Shown: in pieces, positions 1-8,906 of the stretch | How positions within the stretch are numbered: the stretch's first letter is position 1 | Layout of the letters: the number at the start of each line of letters is the position of its first letter | Assembly: GCA_021162615.1 (NCBI GenBank) | Contig: JAGGYH010000143.1 | Span: forward strand, 1-34,550 | DNA length: 34,550 bases | Reading direction: 5' to 3' | DNA from: Candidatus Aminicenantota bacterium | GTDB lineage: Bacteria; Acidobacteriota; Aminicenantia; Aminicenantales; Aminicenantaceae | The notes under the pieces: generated by a model | The model's database searches: none | Seen by the model: the letters and a program-made list of their open reading frames with translations, nothing else | Told to the model about the DNA's origin: nothing | Translations under genes and position numbers: made by a program

Positions 1-713
1 AAAGGGTAAATCAGCGAATAAAGTCCAAATACTTTTTTACTCGAGTCGAACTCGCTGGAAGTGGCAGGCCTTATGTTTCCGTCTCTTAATTTGAGGGATT
101 TTTTTGATGCAAACAGCTTTATGTATAAGAAATTGAGCATAAGCTCAATGAGCTCTGTGAGAAATCCGGAAAAAGAACGGTGTTCTATGAATTGAAGGTC
201 AGCTTTTTCAACAAGAGTCTTTAATCCTTTTAAAGAATATCCCTGTCTTTTATGGCCGTAAAATTCCAGCTTCATTCCCAGAAGAGGACGGAGATAATTA
301 AGGATAAAAATTTTTCCTGTTCTCGGGGTTGCTGCGATGAATTCACCTTGTTTTTTAAGCACCCTGTGTATCTCGTTCACACACATCTGGTCATCTTCGA
401 GATGTTCCAAATAGTCAAGACACACTACTTTATCAAATGATTCATCTTTGAACGGAAGGGGCCCGGGCTCCAGTTGAATGAGGTTTTTTTTGAGGATTTT
501 TTTACTGGATTTTACATTTATAAAATCCTGGTCTGCGCTTATCCAGTACCCTCCTTTTTTCCTGAGAAAGTAACTAAGAATGCCCTGGGCGCATCCCAGG
601 TCTAACAGGATGTCATGAGGATTTACCTTGATATGTTTGTTTATAAGAGAGATTTTTTCCTTTTTTTTAAGGGATTTGTTAACGAGCTTGAGCTGCCAGT
701 CGTCTTGTTGCAT
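1..713 (-). CDS. SAM-dependent class I methyltransferase (3' end outside window)
   Basis: The minus strand is open from the ATG at 711-713 to the window edge, giving 237 codons with no stop, so the C-terminus lies outside. The glycine-rich SAM-binding motif I, LLDLGCAQG, is at residues 36-44. The post-motif region PFKDESFDKVVCLDYLEHL (about 87-105) is the usual Methyltransf_11 pattern, and HRVLKKQGEF (about 116-125) matches the motif before strand beta-5. The substrate cannot be told from this; such enzymes often act in lipid, quinone or polysaccharide pathways. An in-frame stop lies just upstream of the ATG, which fixes the start, although no good ribosome binding site is visible. It diverges from the MBL-hydrolase gene across about 155 bp in which I see nothing else. 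Confidence 0.75.
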   Translation of the reverse strand, partial: MQQDDWQLKLVNKSLKKKEKISLINKHIKVNPHDILLDLGCAQGILSYFLRKKGGYWISADQDFINVKSSKKILKKNLIQLEPGPLPFKDESFDKVVCLDYLEHLEDDQMCVNEIHRVLKKQGEFIAATPRTGKIFILNYLRPLLGMKLEFYGHKRQGYSLKGLKTLVEKADLQFIEHRSFSGFLTELIELMLNFLYIKLFASKKSLKLRDGNIRPATSSEFDSSKKVFGLYSLIYP

Positions 714-868
714 TATAAGGGATTATATAGATATCACCTGGGTATGGTCAAGACGCTTTACGACTCAAGATACGGGAATATGGTGAGGATCCGGGGATTT
801 ATCTGTGGCGGCACAGAAGAATCAGCCTTCTTGACTCTACCTTTGCTCTCTAATAATATAAAGATATA

Positions 869-1489
869 GTGAAAATCGAATGGATCGTGGTCGGGCCTCT
901 GGAAACAAATTGTTTTCTTGTCTATTCTGAGAATAATTCGGAATGCGTCATCGTTGATCCGGGAGCCGAACCGGATAAGATTATAAAGGGAGTAAGGGAA
1001 TATAAACTTAAACCTGTAATGATAGTCAACACTCATGGCCACGTGGATCATGTCGGAGCGAACAAGGCCGTCAAAGAGGAATTTGATATTCCCCTGTACA
1101 TCCATGAATCTGATTTAAAACTGCTGAAGAGCGCCATGCAGTCAGCATTCGGGCTTATGATCGGTGCGCAAAAATCTCCTCCTCCGGACGGGTTTCTCAA
1201 AGAGGGGGATACCATTGAATTAGGCGGCTCTCACCTCGAAGTGCTTCACACGCCGGGTCATTCACCGGGAAGCATTAGTTTGCTGGGTGATGGATTCATA
1301 CTCTCTGGGGATATATTGTTCCGGGGAGGAGTGGGCAGGACCGACCTTCCCGGGGGTTCCTGGGAAAAGCTTAAGGAGTCAATAAAAAATAAAATTTTCA
1401 GTCTCCCCGCGAACACACTGGTTCTCCCAGGCCATGGTCCTTCAACAAATGTTGGCTTTGAAAAGGACTCCAATCCATACCTAACATGA
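869..1489 (+). CDS. MBL-fold metallo-hydrolase (glyoxalase II / YcbL type)
   Basis: A 206-aa cytoplasmic metallo-beta-lactamase-fold hydrolase. The metal-binding signature THGHVDH is at residues 55-61 (H56, H58, D60, H61). Further ligands are H131 in HTPGHSPG, D148 in LSGDILF and H189 in LPGHGP. FRGGVGRTDLPGG (about 151-163) is typical of YcbL-like glyoxalase II relatives, which hydrolyse thioesters such as S-lactoylglutathione or have unassigned substrates. The protein lacks the C-terminal helical substrate domain of full-length GloB. Translation starts at GTG (869-871) with no strong ribosome binding site. Its stop overlaps the recombinase start as ATGA, so the two are probably translationally coupled. 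The exact substrate is unknown. Confidence 0.85.
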   Translation: MKIEWIVVGPLETNCFLVYSENNSECVIVDPGAEPDKIIKGVREYKLKPVMIVNTHGHVDHVGANKAVKEEFDIPLYIHESDLKLLKSAMQSAFGLMIGAQKSPPPDGFLKEGDTIELGGSHLEVLHTPGHSPGSISLLGDGFILSGDILFRGGVGRTDLPGGSWEKLKESIKNKIFSLPANTLVLPGHGPSTNVGFEKDSNPYLT

Positions 1490-2388
1490 GTCAAATCTTT
1501 GGTTCACACAGCGATGCCTTGAAAGCATTTGTTGAATTTCTTTCTGTTGAAAAAGGTCTCTCTCAAAACACGGTTCTTGCTTATTCCCGGGATTTGGAAA
1601 AATATTTCACTTTTCTTGAAAAAAAGAAGACCGGCTATCTCAGAACAGAAGAACAGGACGTGGCGGAATTCATCCATGGGCTGAGCCGTTCCGGACTTTC
1701 TCCCCGATCCACGGCTAGGATTATTTCGTCCATAAAAACTTTTTACAGGTTTCTTGTGCTGGACAGGGCTGTAAAAACAAACCCGGTTGAGAATATAAGC
1801 TCCCCAAAGGCCTGGCTTTCTCTTCCAAAAGTACTTAAGGTCAGTGAAGTGGAACGTCTTTTGAACCAGCCTGATGAAGGAAAGATCCGCGGCATCAGGG
1901 ATAAGTCTATGATTGAACTTTTATATGCCACGGGTTTAAGAGTATCGGAATTGGCCAAGCTGAAACTGGATGCTCTGAATTTTGAGGAGGGTTTTTTGAT
2001 TTGCAGGGGGAAGGGAGGGAAAGAAAGAGTCGTGCCTATGGGCGGCTCCGCTGTGCTGGCTCTTAAGAAATATATCAAATTTTCGCGTCCCAGGCTTTTA
2101 AAAAGAGAGAGCAAGTTTATCTTTTTAAGCCAGCGTGGAAAGCCTTTTACCAGACAGGGCTTATGGAAGATTTTGAAAGGGTACGCCAAAAAAGCAGGTC
2201 TTGAAAAAAGCGTAAGCCCTCATATCCTCAGACATTCTTTTGCCACTCATATGCTGGAAAGAGGCGCAGACCTCAGGTCTGTTCAGTCTATGCTCGGCCA
2301 CAGTCAGATAACCACGACTCAAATATACACTCATGTGAGCCGAAACAGGCTGAAAAAGGTTTATGATAAATACCATCCGAGGGCCTGA
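1486..2388 (+). CDS. xerD: XerD-like tyrosine recombinase
   Basis: A 300-aa site-specific recombinase of the XerC/XerD group, which resolves chromosome dimers at dif with FtsK. Residues 8-95 form the SAM-like core-binding domain and about 110-295 the catalytic domain. All catalytic residues are visible: R152 in ATGLRVSEL, K176 in GKGGKERVVP, H246 and R249 in HILRHSFATH, H272 in LGHSQITTTQ, and the nucleophile Y281 in IYTHV. Length and spacing match E. coli XerD closely, with full colinearity and no integrase-like N-terminal extension. A XerC assignment cannot be excluded without a tree. It overlaps the upstream hydrolase by 4 bp. No phage or integron genes adjoin it, so a housekeeping role is likely. 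Confidence 0.88.
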   Translation: MSQIFGSHSDALKAFVEFLSVEKGLSQNTVLAYSRDLEKYFTFLEKKKTGYLRTEEQDVAEFIHGLSRSGLSPRSTARIISSIKTFYRFLVLDRAVKTNPVENISSPKAWLSLPKVLKVSEVERLLNQPDEGKIRGIRDKSMIELLYATGLRVSELAKLKLDALNFEEGFLICRGKGGKERVVPMGGSAVLALKKYIKFSRPRLLKRESKFIFLSQRGKPFTRQGLWKILKGYAKKAGLEKSVSPHILRHSFATHMLERGADLRSVQSMLGHSQITTTQIYTHVSRNRLKKVYDKYHPRA

Positions 2389-2390
2389 TA

Positions 2391-2408
2391 TATCTTGAAG
2401 ACAAGATA
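2391..2408 (+). terminator. Hairpin just after the recombinase stop (possible terminator)
   Basis: TATCTTG and CAAGATA form a perfect 7-bp stem with an AAGA loop, starting 2 bp after the TGA of the recombinase. No T-run follows, so intrinsic termination is uncertain. The position before a fresh promoter is suggestive. Confidence 0.3.
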
Positions 2409-2441
2409 GGTCAATAAAATCAAAATATTTTCATCTTTGCC

Positions 2442-2470
2442 TTGACATAGAGGCGAACCACTGCTATACT
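2442..2470 (+). promoter_or_regulatory. Sigma70-type promoter of the efflux operon
   Basis: TTGACA (2442-2447) and TATACT (2465-2470) are separated by exactly 17 bp, giving a perfect -35 box and a 5/6 -10 box. The expected transcription start is near 2477, directly at the edge of the palindrome. The promoter lies about 60 bp upstream of the TetR-family start and can drive the four-gene operon. Confidence 0.85.
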
Positions 2471-2480
2471 ACACCGCTTG

Positions 2481-2514
2481 TTTTATGATTAAACTACTAA
2501 GTTTAATCATAAAA
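2481..2514. promoter_or_regulatory. Perfect palindromic operator for the TetR regulator
   Basis: Two perfect 14-bp arms, TTTTATGATTAAAC and GTTTAATCATAAAA, flank a 6-bp spacer TACTAA. The site begins 11 bp after the -10 box, covering the start of transcription and the leader, and ends 15 bp before the tetR start. TetR-family dimers bind such palindromes and commonly repress their own operon, so this is the probable operator. The same sequence could also fold as an mRNA hairpin in front of the tetR ribosome binding site. Confidence 0.8.
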
Positions 2515-2529
2515 CTATAAGGTATCAAA

Positions 2530-3195
2530 ATGAGCGATTTTGATTTAAGAAAAAAGAGAGAATTAAAAAGAAGGAAGGAAAACAGGGAATATATCCTTGA
2601 GGTCGCAGAGAAGCTGTTTGTAAAAAATGGGTACAGAAAGACAGCTATGGATGATATTGCTGCTGAAGCTCAATTTTCCAAAGCCACTATTTACAGATAT
2701 TTTGAGGGCAAACTGGATATATTAATACATATAGTTCAGGATTCAATGAATGAATATAGAGATATACTGATGGATATCATAAAAGATAATATATCAGCGG
2801 AGAAAAAAATAAAGAAAATAATCCATTCAATCCTCAGTTATTTTCAGAAAAAAAAGAACCTGGCCCGAGTCTTCTTGGTGGAAAGAGATCTCATGAAAAA
2901 ATTCGTGAGAGTGGAAAAAGGCGGCCATTTTTTCCATAATTTTAAAAAGAAAAAGGTGCCTGGAGATTTAGAGGCCCTTTTTGAGGATATTTTTAATCAG
3001 ATGTGCAAAGTCATTAAAGAGGGGATTTCCGCCGGTGAATTCAGGAAAATGGATCCGAGAGAAGCCGCTTTTCTTCTAAATTCTATGGTAAGAGGTTTTC
3101 ATTTTCAAGGTTTTAGTAAGAGAAAGGATTATTCCATTGATGAAAATGCTGAATTGATCAGTGATATTTTTATAAACGGAATAAAAAGGAAATAG
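2530..3195 (+). CDS. TetR/AcrR-family transcriptional repressor
   Basis: A 221-aa regulator. The N-terminal TetR_N helix-turn-helix spans about residues 20-65, with DDIAAEAQFSKATIYRYFEGK (41-61) as the recognition region. The rest is an all-helical ligand-binding and dimerisation domain without recognisable sequence. A very basic N-terminus (KKRELKRRK) precedes the HTH. The gene is first in an operon with tolC, hlyD and RND genes, and its own promoter overlaps a perfect palindrome. It is therefore most likely an autorepressor of the efflux system, relieved by a pump substrate, in the manner of AcrR or TtgR. The inducer cannot be predicted. Confidence 0.9.
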   Translation: MSDFDLRKKRELKRRKENREYILEVAEKLFVKNGYRKTAMDDIAAEAQFSKATIYRYFEGKLDILIHIVQDSMNEYRDILMDIIKDNISAEKKIKKIIHSILSYFQKKKNLARVFLVERDLMKKFVRVEKGGHFFHNFKKKKVPGDLEALFEDIFNQMCKVIKEGISAGEFRKMDPREAAFLLNSMVRGFHFQGFSKRKDYSIDENAELISDIFINGIKRK

Positions 3196-3221
3196 CTTGG
3201 GAACGTTTTAAGGAGAATTAA

Positions 3222-4553
3222 ATGAAGAATGCAGTAAAAGTACTTATAATAATCAGTTTTGTTCTTTATACAGGAAGCCTGGGTTTTTCTCAAGAAAAGT
3301 TAAAACTGACTTTGGAAAAAAGCGTTGAGCTGGCTCTTAAGCAAAATCCCCAGCATCTTGCCACTGCTCAAAGAGTGGATGCAGCAAGGTCCGGAGTAAG
3401 AGAAGCGGTATCTGCGTTTTTTCCATCACTTAACGGGCAGGGCCAGAGAACCCTGAATGAAAAGGTGATGGAGCTTGAGTTTCCGTCTATGATACCAGGA
3501 GAACCACCCCAGAGAGTTGAGATCGACTTCACTCGTGATTATCAGTTCAGCCTTGCTTTATCAATGCCTCTGTATACGGGAGGACTATTGGTTGCTGGCT
3601 ACAAACAAGCAGATTATAATCTTAAGTCTTCACAACAACAATTGAGGCAGTCCCGACAGAGTACGGTTTTCAATACAAAACAGGCCTTCTTTGGGATTCT
3701 GTTAGCTGAGCATTTTGTTGAGGTAGCCCAGGAGTCGGTAAAGGATGCTGAAGATTTCTATGAAAATGTGAAGATCCAGTATGAAGTGGGCATGGCTTCT
3801 CAATTTGACCTGCTCCGCTCTGAAGTGCGGCTGGCCAATTTACAGCCTCAATTGATAAAGGCTAAAAACAATCTGGAAATAGCCAAGCTCAATCTGAAGA
3901 CGATTCTTGGATTGGATCTTTCAACTGAAATAGAAACTGAAGGAAAGCTGGAATACATTCCTTCAGAAATAGACCTTGAAGAGTGTATAACCAAAGCATT
4001 GAGCAACAGGCCTGAATTAAAGCAGCTGAGCTTTCAAAAGATGATTGCAGGAGAAGGGCTGAAGATGGCCAGAGCCTCTGGGCTCCCATCCGTTGCTGTT
4101 TCTGGTCAGTATAATTTCTGGGCGGATCAATTCAATTTTAAAGATGACACATGGCAAAACTATTATTCGCTCAATCTGGTTTTAAGTATACCTGTTTTTA
4201 ACGGATTATCATCTTCAGCCAAAGCAGCCAAGTCCAAGGCAGCGATCAGAGAGCTGGAGCTGACTCAAGAAGGACTTATTGAGATGCTGAAGTTTGAAGT
4301 GATGCAGGCGGTCTTAAAAATCAAAGAGGCTGAGCAGTCCCTGCTTTCACAGGGAAAAAACGTGGAGCAGGCTCAGGAAAGCCTGCGTATTGCGGAGTTA
4401 AACTACAATGAAGGCCTTGTCACAATCCTGGATGTACAGCAGGCACAGACAGCATTAGCCCAGGCAAAGACAAATTATTCCCAGGCACTTTATGACTATG
4501 CGGTTGCACGTGCAGAATTGGATAAGGCGACGGGAGTGGACAAAAATGAATAA
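3222..4553 (+). CDS. TolC-family outer-membrane efflux protein
   Basis: A 443-aa outer-membrane channel component of a tripartite efflux pump. A signal peptide (about residues 1-23, hydrophobic core VLIIISFVLY, ending near GFSQ) is followed by two OEP repeats (about 30-235 and 255-435) rich in long Ala/Gln/Leu coiled-coil heptads. Typical sequence includes YEVGMASQFDLLRSEVRLAN and its second-repeat counterpart NYNEGLVTILDVQQAQTAL. Length is normal for the family. There is a strong Shine-Dalgarno AAGGAG at 3210-3215. The TAA overlaps the adaptor gene start, so coupling is likely. It should form the trimeric channel docking with the HlyD-type adaptor and RND pump encoded next. Confidence 0.92.
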   Translation: MKNAVKVLIIISFVLYTGSLGFSQEKLKLTLEKSVELALKQNPQHLATAQRVDAARSGVREAVSAFFPSLNGQGQRTLNEKVMELEFPSMIPGEPPQRVEIDFTRDYQFSLALSMPLYTGGLLVAGYKQADYNLKSSQQQLRQSRQSTVFNTKQAFFGILLAEHFVEVAQESVKDAEDFYENVKIQYEVGMASQFDLLRSEVRLANLQPQLIKAKNNLEIAKLNLKTILGLDLSTEIETEGKLEYIPSEIDLEECITKALSNRPELKQLSFQKMIAGEGLKMARASGLPSVAVSGQYNFWADQFNFKDDTWQNYYSLNLVLSIPVFNGLSSSAKAAKSKAAIRELELTQEGLIEMLKFEVMQAVLKIKEAEQSLLSQGKNVEQAQESLRIAELNYNEGLVTILDVQQAQTALAQAKTNYSQALYDYAVARAELDKATGVDKNE

Positions 4554-5721
4554 AATGGAAAAGGAAAATAAAAGAAAATATGAATTTCAGTCTTTCGGGA
4601 GAATTCAATTGAAAACACAAACCATATCTAAAGTATGTGTGCTGGTATTGGCGGCTTTTTTCTTATTCGCTTGTACTGCCAAAGTTCAGGAAGAAGGAAG
4701 CGGAGAAGTAGCAAGAGGAGCGGCTCCGGTCAAGGTCACTGATGTAAAAAGGCAGCAGATCTCTGAAAAAATATATTACACAGGCCTTATAGAGGCAAGG
4801 GAAAAAATCATTATAATACCTGAAGTAAGCGGGAAAATAGCGAAAATCAATGTGGAAGAGGGAGACAGGGTGCAGAAAGGTGATGTTCTTGCGGAATTGG
4901 ACACACGAACCGTCCGCCTTCAACTCCAGCAGGCAGAAGCAGGCATGGCAGTGGCACAGGCTAATTATAACGATGCCCAGAGAAACATGGAAAGGATGGA
5001 GAGACTGAGGGATGAAAATGCTGTATCCGAACAGCAGTATGAAAAAGTCAGACTGGCTTTTGAGTCAGCTGAAGCTCAGCTGAAACAGTCAAAGGCTGCT
5101 CTGGATCTGGCGGAGCATAGTCTGGATGTCTCTATCATGACAGCCCCTTTTAGCGGAGTCATAGCCTCAAAAAATGCCGAGGTCGGGGATATCATCAACC
5201 CCATGATGGGTGGAGGCTATTCTACGGCCAGCGGAGTTTTGACTTTAGTTGATTTTTCCGTTGTAAAGATAAACGTACAGGTTTCTCTTGAAGATGTGGT
5301 CCGGATAAAAAAAGGCCAGAAAGCCAGCCTCATAGTCACAACGTATCCTGATAAAGTCTTCCCCGGGAAAGTGACAGTGGTCAATATGGCAGCTGACCCT
5401 GCAAATAAAAAATTCGGCGTGGAGGTTCAGGCTCAAAATCCGGAACTTTTATTAAGGCCCAACATTTTCGGTGAGGTCGTGTTGGAAGTGAGCACCCATG
5501 AAGATGCTTTGGTTGTTCCTCAAAGCGCAGTCGTGGAAGGCAGTTATGTTTTTGTGGCTGAGAATGGCAGGGCTGTGAAGAAGAAAATTGTCATAGGGCT
5601 CCAAAACACAAACCTTTTGGAGGTCCTTCAAGGATTGGATGAAGGAGAATCAGTTATTGTGGAAGGCAATTACGGGCTTGAAGACGGTGCTGAAATTGAA
5701 GTCAGCGAGGTACTCAAATGA
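4546..5721 (+). CDS. RND efflux periplasmic adaptor (HlyD/MFP family lipoprotein)
   Basis: The membrane-fusion protein linking the RND pump to TolC. After a lipoprotein signal (VLVLAAFFLFAC, lipid-anchored Cys at codon 43 from this start) come a barrel-sandwich/lipoyl half-motif (IPEVSGKIAKINVEEGDRV), a coiled-coil hairpin, the second lipoyl half (TAPFSGVIASKNAEVGD), a beta-barrel and a C-terminal membrane-proximal domain. The ATG at 4546 has GGGAG upstream and overlaps the tolC stop by 8 bp. A TTG at 4609, preceded by CGGGAG, would give a more ordinary 21-residue signal peptide and may be the true start. An open frame also extends upstream to 4492, inside tolC, without support. It overlaps the pump gene as ATGA. 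Confidence 0.9.
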   Translation: MNKMEKENKRKYEFQSFGRIQLKTQTISKVCVLVLAAFFLFACTAKVQEEGSGEVARGAAPVKVTDVKRQQISEKIYYTGLIEAREKIIIIPEVSGKIAKINVEEGDRVQKGDVLAELDTRTVRLQLQQAEAGMAVAQANYNDAQRNMERMERLRDENAVSEQQYEKVRLAFESAEAQLKQSKAALDLAEHSLDVSIMTAPFSGVIASKNAEVGDIINPMMGGGYSTASGVLTLVDFSVVKINVQVSLEDVVRIKKGQKASLIVTTYPDKVFPGKVTVVNMAADPANKKFGVEVQAQNPELLLRPNIFGEVVLEVSTHEDALVVPQSAVVEGSYVFVAENGRAVKKKIVIGLQNTNLLEVLQGLDEGESVIVEGNYGLEDGAEIEVSEVLK

Positions 5722-8700
5722 AATTACCAGAATTTTCTGTTAACAGAAGGGTCACCACCATAATGCTGGCTTTGATCCTGGTCGTTCTGGGAATGATTTC
5801 ATTCACCAGGCTGGGATTGGATTTTTTTCCGGAGCTTGAATTTCCTACAGTTTCTGTTGTCACAACTTATAGTGGGGTATCCCCCGAAGATATTGAGAAC
5901 ACCATTACCGCTCCTCTGGAGCAGGTGATCAATTCGGTGAGCGGGGTCAAAAAAGTCAATTCAGTAACGTCTGAGGGAGTATCGGTCGTTATGGTGGAAT
6001 TTGAATGGGGGACCAATCTGGATTTTGCAGCTCAGGACCTCAGAGACCAGATAGGACTTTTTCAGAGCTATCTTCCCGAAGATGCCTCAGATCCTCTGGT
6101 AGTCAAATTTGATATCTCCCAGATGCCTATCATATTTTGGGGGATCACTTCTCCAATGCCGACCTATGAACTCAAGGAACTTTTCGAGGAGGAGGTGACC
6201 CCTCGGTTGGAAAGAATCGAAGGGGTGGCATCTGCCCAGGTTTTCTCCACGGACACAAGGGAGATACTGGTGGATCTGGACAGAACAGCTATGGAAAGCC
6301 GCATGCTTTCGTCAGAGCAGATTGTCCAGGCTTTGAGAATGGAGAACCTGAACCTTCCGGCCGGTTATATTGTGGAAAGACATTCCGAATTTCTCGTGAG
6401 AACTTTGGGTGAATTTGAACGTCTTGATGATATCAAAAGGACGGTTGTGGGTGCTACCCAGACAGGGGAGCCTATTTATCTGGGCGATGTGGCTGAGGTA
6501 AAGGATACCATAAAAGAGCCCCGTTACCGGGCCCGTATCCAAAAAGAAGAAGGAGTCTATCTCTTCATTAGTAAAAGGTCCGGAGCCAATACAGTCACAG
6601 CAGCCGAAGCGGTCAAAAAGGAACTTAAGGAGATAAAAAAGACTCTTCCGGAAGGCATCCAATTCTATACAGCTATGGATCAGGCTGATATGATCCAGGA
6701 TGTGATCCGGAGGACCGGAGGAAATGCCCTGGCAGGAGGGATTTTGTCCATCCTGTTCATATTTATTTTTCTTGGGAACTGGCGACCCACTATCACTATT
6801 GCCGTAGCCATTCCTTTGTCTGTCATTGCCACTTTTATTGCTCTTTATGCCGCAGGATACACTTTAAACCTCCTTACACTGGGAGGGCTTGCTTTGGGAA
6901 TCGGCATGCTGGTGGACAATGCCGTTGTGGTCATTGAGAATATTTTTCGCCATCTTGAAGAAGGAAAGGAGAGAAGAGAAGCAGCAAAAATTGGCGCATC
7001 AGAAGTCGGAATGGCCATCACAGCTTCTACGTTGACCACCATCGCTGTGTTTTTTCCAATGGTTTTTGCTTCGGGGATAACCGGAAGGTTGACCAGAGGT
7101 CTGGCTCTGTCCATTGCTTTCTCACTGATCGCCTCGCTTTTTGTGGCTCTTACGATAGTTCCTATGCTGGCTTCCTATATATTCAAGCTGAGAAAGAAAA
7201 GAGTACAGGAAAAGCCTAAGAATAAGCTGTTTTCCAGATTAAGAGGATTTTATGAAAAGGCTCTGCATAAAGCACTCATGCATAGAGGCAAAGTCTTAGG
7301 TGGAGCTGTGGTGCTTCTTTTGGTTTCGTTTGCGCTCGTTCCTTTTATTGGAACGGAATTTATGCCCAGCTCAGACCGGGACATGCTCCTTATTAAAGTC
7401 AAAATGCCTATCGGGACGTCTCTTGAAGAGACAGACCGGGTGACTTCTCTGACTGAAGATGTCCTGCTCAATGAGCCTGAGGTTGAGATCGTCTCAGCTC
7501 AAGTGGGGAGTATGTCTGAAGAGGATGCTTCGGATGCGGCTTCCGGCTTTGCGGCTTCCGGAGTTCATGAAGCCCTATTATGGGTCGGATTAAAGGAACA
7601 GGAAGAAAGAGATCTCTCTGATTTGGAAGTACTTGAAAAAATAAGAGGGAAACTTCCGAAGTACAAAGGAGTGGAATTTGAATCCATAGATATGAGCCAG
7701 ATGATGACAGGAGGATCCGAAGCACCTGTTGAAATAAAAATATTCGGGAAAGATTTGTCCAGACTAAAGGAAACAGCCGATTCTATTGTAAGCAGAGTAA
7801 AGGATATCGAGGGATTGAGAGATGTCAGGCATTCTTTGGAGGAAGGAAAACCCGAGTATAGAATTAAAATCGATAGAGAAAAAACAGCCCAAATGGGACT
7901 GACAGTCGCTCAAGTGGGAAACGCTGTGCAGACAGTATCTTTGGGAAGAGTGGCCACTCAATACAGGGAAGAAGATGACGAATTTGACGTGAGAGTCCGG
8001 CTGCAGAAAAAATACAGGGATGACCTGGACGACATCAGGAATATCCCCTTGAAGACATCTGCACAGACCATGATAAAGCTCAGCCAGGTAGCTCAAATCG
8101 AACAGGGGGAAGGACCCGTTAAAATCAACAGGGAAAATCAGGGACGAGTGGTGACTATTAATGCTAATATAGCCGGAAGAGACCTGGGCAGTATCATGGA
8201 AGACATAAAAGACAATCTTGCAGGTCTGGAAAAATCCCTTCCCACCGGATATTTTATTGAATACGGAGGCCAGTATAAAGATATGCAGGATGCTTTTCTT
8301 ATTATGATAGGTGTTTTTCTTCTGGCATCTCTGCTTGTTTACATGATCATGGCCTCTCAATTCGAATCTTTTCTGCATCCTCTCGTTATTATGTTTACCG
8401 TTCCTTTGGGACTTATTGGAGTTGTGGTAGCGCTGCTGGTGGCCGGAAAGACCATAAGCCTCGTTTCGCTTATTGGATTTATCATACTTGCAGGGATTGC
8501 GGTCAATAATGGAATTGTTATGGTCGATTATATCAATCAGCTGTGGCGAAAAGGGATAGATAAAAGGGAAGCCATTTTAAAGGGTTGTTCAGTCAGGTTG
8601 CGGCCGGTTTTGATTACCGCACTGACTACTATTGTCGGGATGCTTCCCATGGCCTTAAGCACGTCAGCAGGCTCCGAGATGAGAGCTCCCATGGCCATAG

Positions 8701-8813
8701 CTGTTATCGGAGGATTGTTCGCCACCACTCTGTTGACTCTTTTTGTTATTCCCGTAATATACAGCTTTTTTGAAAAAGTATCTTTCAAAAAACTTGACAA
8801 ATCCGAATCGTGA
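5718..8813 (+). CDS. RND-family efflux permease (AcrB/HAE superfamily)
   Basis: A 1031-aa inner-membrane proton-driven pump of full family length. TM1 is about residues 13-30, followed by a large periplasmic porter domain, TM2-6 (about 335-500), TM7 near 527-545, a second porter loop and TM8-12 (about 860-1010). TM4 carries GIGMLVDNAVVVIEN with D400, the counterpart of AcrB D407, but N401 replaces D408. TM10 reads GIAVNNGIVMVDY, with Asn where AcrB has K940. These substitutions occur in some RND subfamilies, so I do not call it inactive. Substrates are unknown. It is the last gene of the TetR-controlled operon and is translationally coupled to the adaptor. Confidence 0.93.
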   Translation: MKLPEFSVNRRVTTIMLALILVVLGMISFTRLGLDFFPELEFPTVSVVTTYSGVSPEDIENTITAPLEQVINSVSGVKKVNSVTSEGVSVVMVEFEWGTNLDFAAQDLRDQIGLFQSYLPEDASDPLVVKFDISQMPIIFWGITSPMPTYELKELFEEEVTPRLERIEGVASAQVFSTDTREILVDLDRTAMESRMLSSEQIVQALRMENLNLPAGYIVERHSEFLVRTLGEFERLDDIKRTVVGATQTGEPIYLGDVAEVKDTIKEPRYRARIQKEEGVYLFISKRSGANTVTAAEAVKKELKEIKKTLPEGIQFYTAMDQADMIQDVIRRTGGNALAGGILSILFIFIFLGNWRPTITIAVAIPLSVIATFIALYAAGYTLNLLTLGGLALGIGMLVDNAVVVIENIFRHLEEGKERREAAKIGASEVGMAITASTLTTIAVFFPMVFASGITGRLTRGLALSIAFSLIASLFVALTIVPMLASYIFKLRKKRVQEKPKNKLFSRLRGFYEKALHKALMHRGKVLGGAVVLLLVSFALVPFIGTEFMPSSDRDMLLIKVKMPIGTSLEETDRVTSLTEDVLLNEPEVEIVSAQVGSMSEEDASDAASGFAASGVHEALLWVGLKEQEERDLSDLEVLEKIRGKLPKYKGVEFESIDMSQMMTGGSEAPVEIKIFGKDLSRLKETADSIVSRVKDIEGLRDVRHSLEEGKPEYRIKIDREKTAQMGLTVAQVGNAVQTVSLGRVATQYREEDDEFDVRVRLQKKYRDDLDDIRNIPLKTSAQTMIKLSQVAQIEQGEGPVKINRENQGRVVTINANIAGRDLGSIMEDIKDNLAGLEKSLPTGYFIEYGGQYKDMQDAFLIMIGVFLLASLLVYMIMASQFESFLHPLVIMFTVPLGLIGVVVALLVAGKTISLVSLIGFIILAGIAVNNGIVMVDYINQLWRKGIDKREAILKGCSVRLRPVLITALTTIVGMLPMALSTSAGSEMRAPMAIAVIGGLFATTLLTLFVIPVIYSFFEKVSFKKLDKSES

Positions 8814-8906
8814 GTTATCTTAAAAATAAGTGGCAAATTCCTCATTTTTTAAGTATTTAACATCAATGCATCCCATTTTCAGGACATTAATTTTTTAGGA
8901 GGGCTC

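Noticed and set aside
1486-2388. Recombinase as a phage or integron integrase
   Set aside because: Length, residue spacing and the overlap with a housekeeping-like hydrolase fit XerD, and no att site or phage gene adjoins.
7764-8378. 204-codon open frame on the minus strand inside the RND gene
   Set aside because: It lies wholly antisense to a well-conserved RND permease, with unlikely composition and no start signals.
8819-8856. AT-rich inverted repeat CTTAAAAAT/ATTTTTTAAG after the RND gene as terminator
   Set aside because: It has no GC in the stem, so it would be too weak to call.
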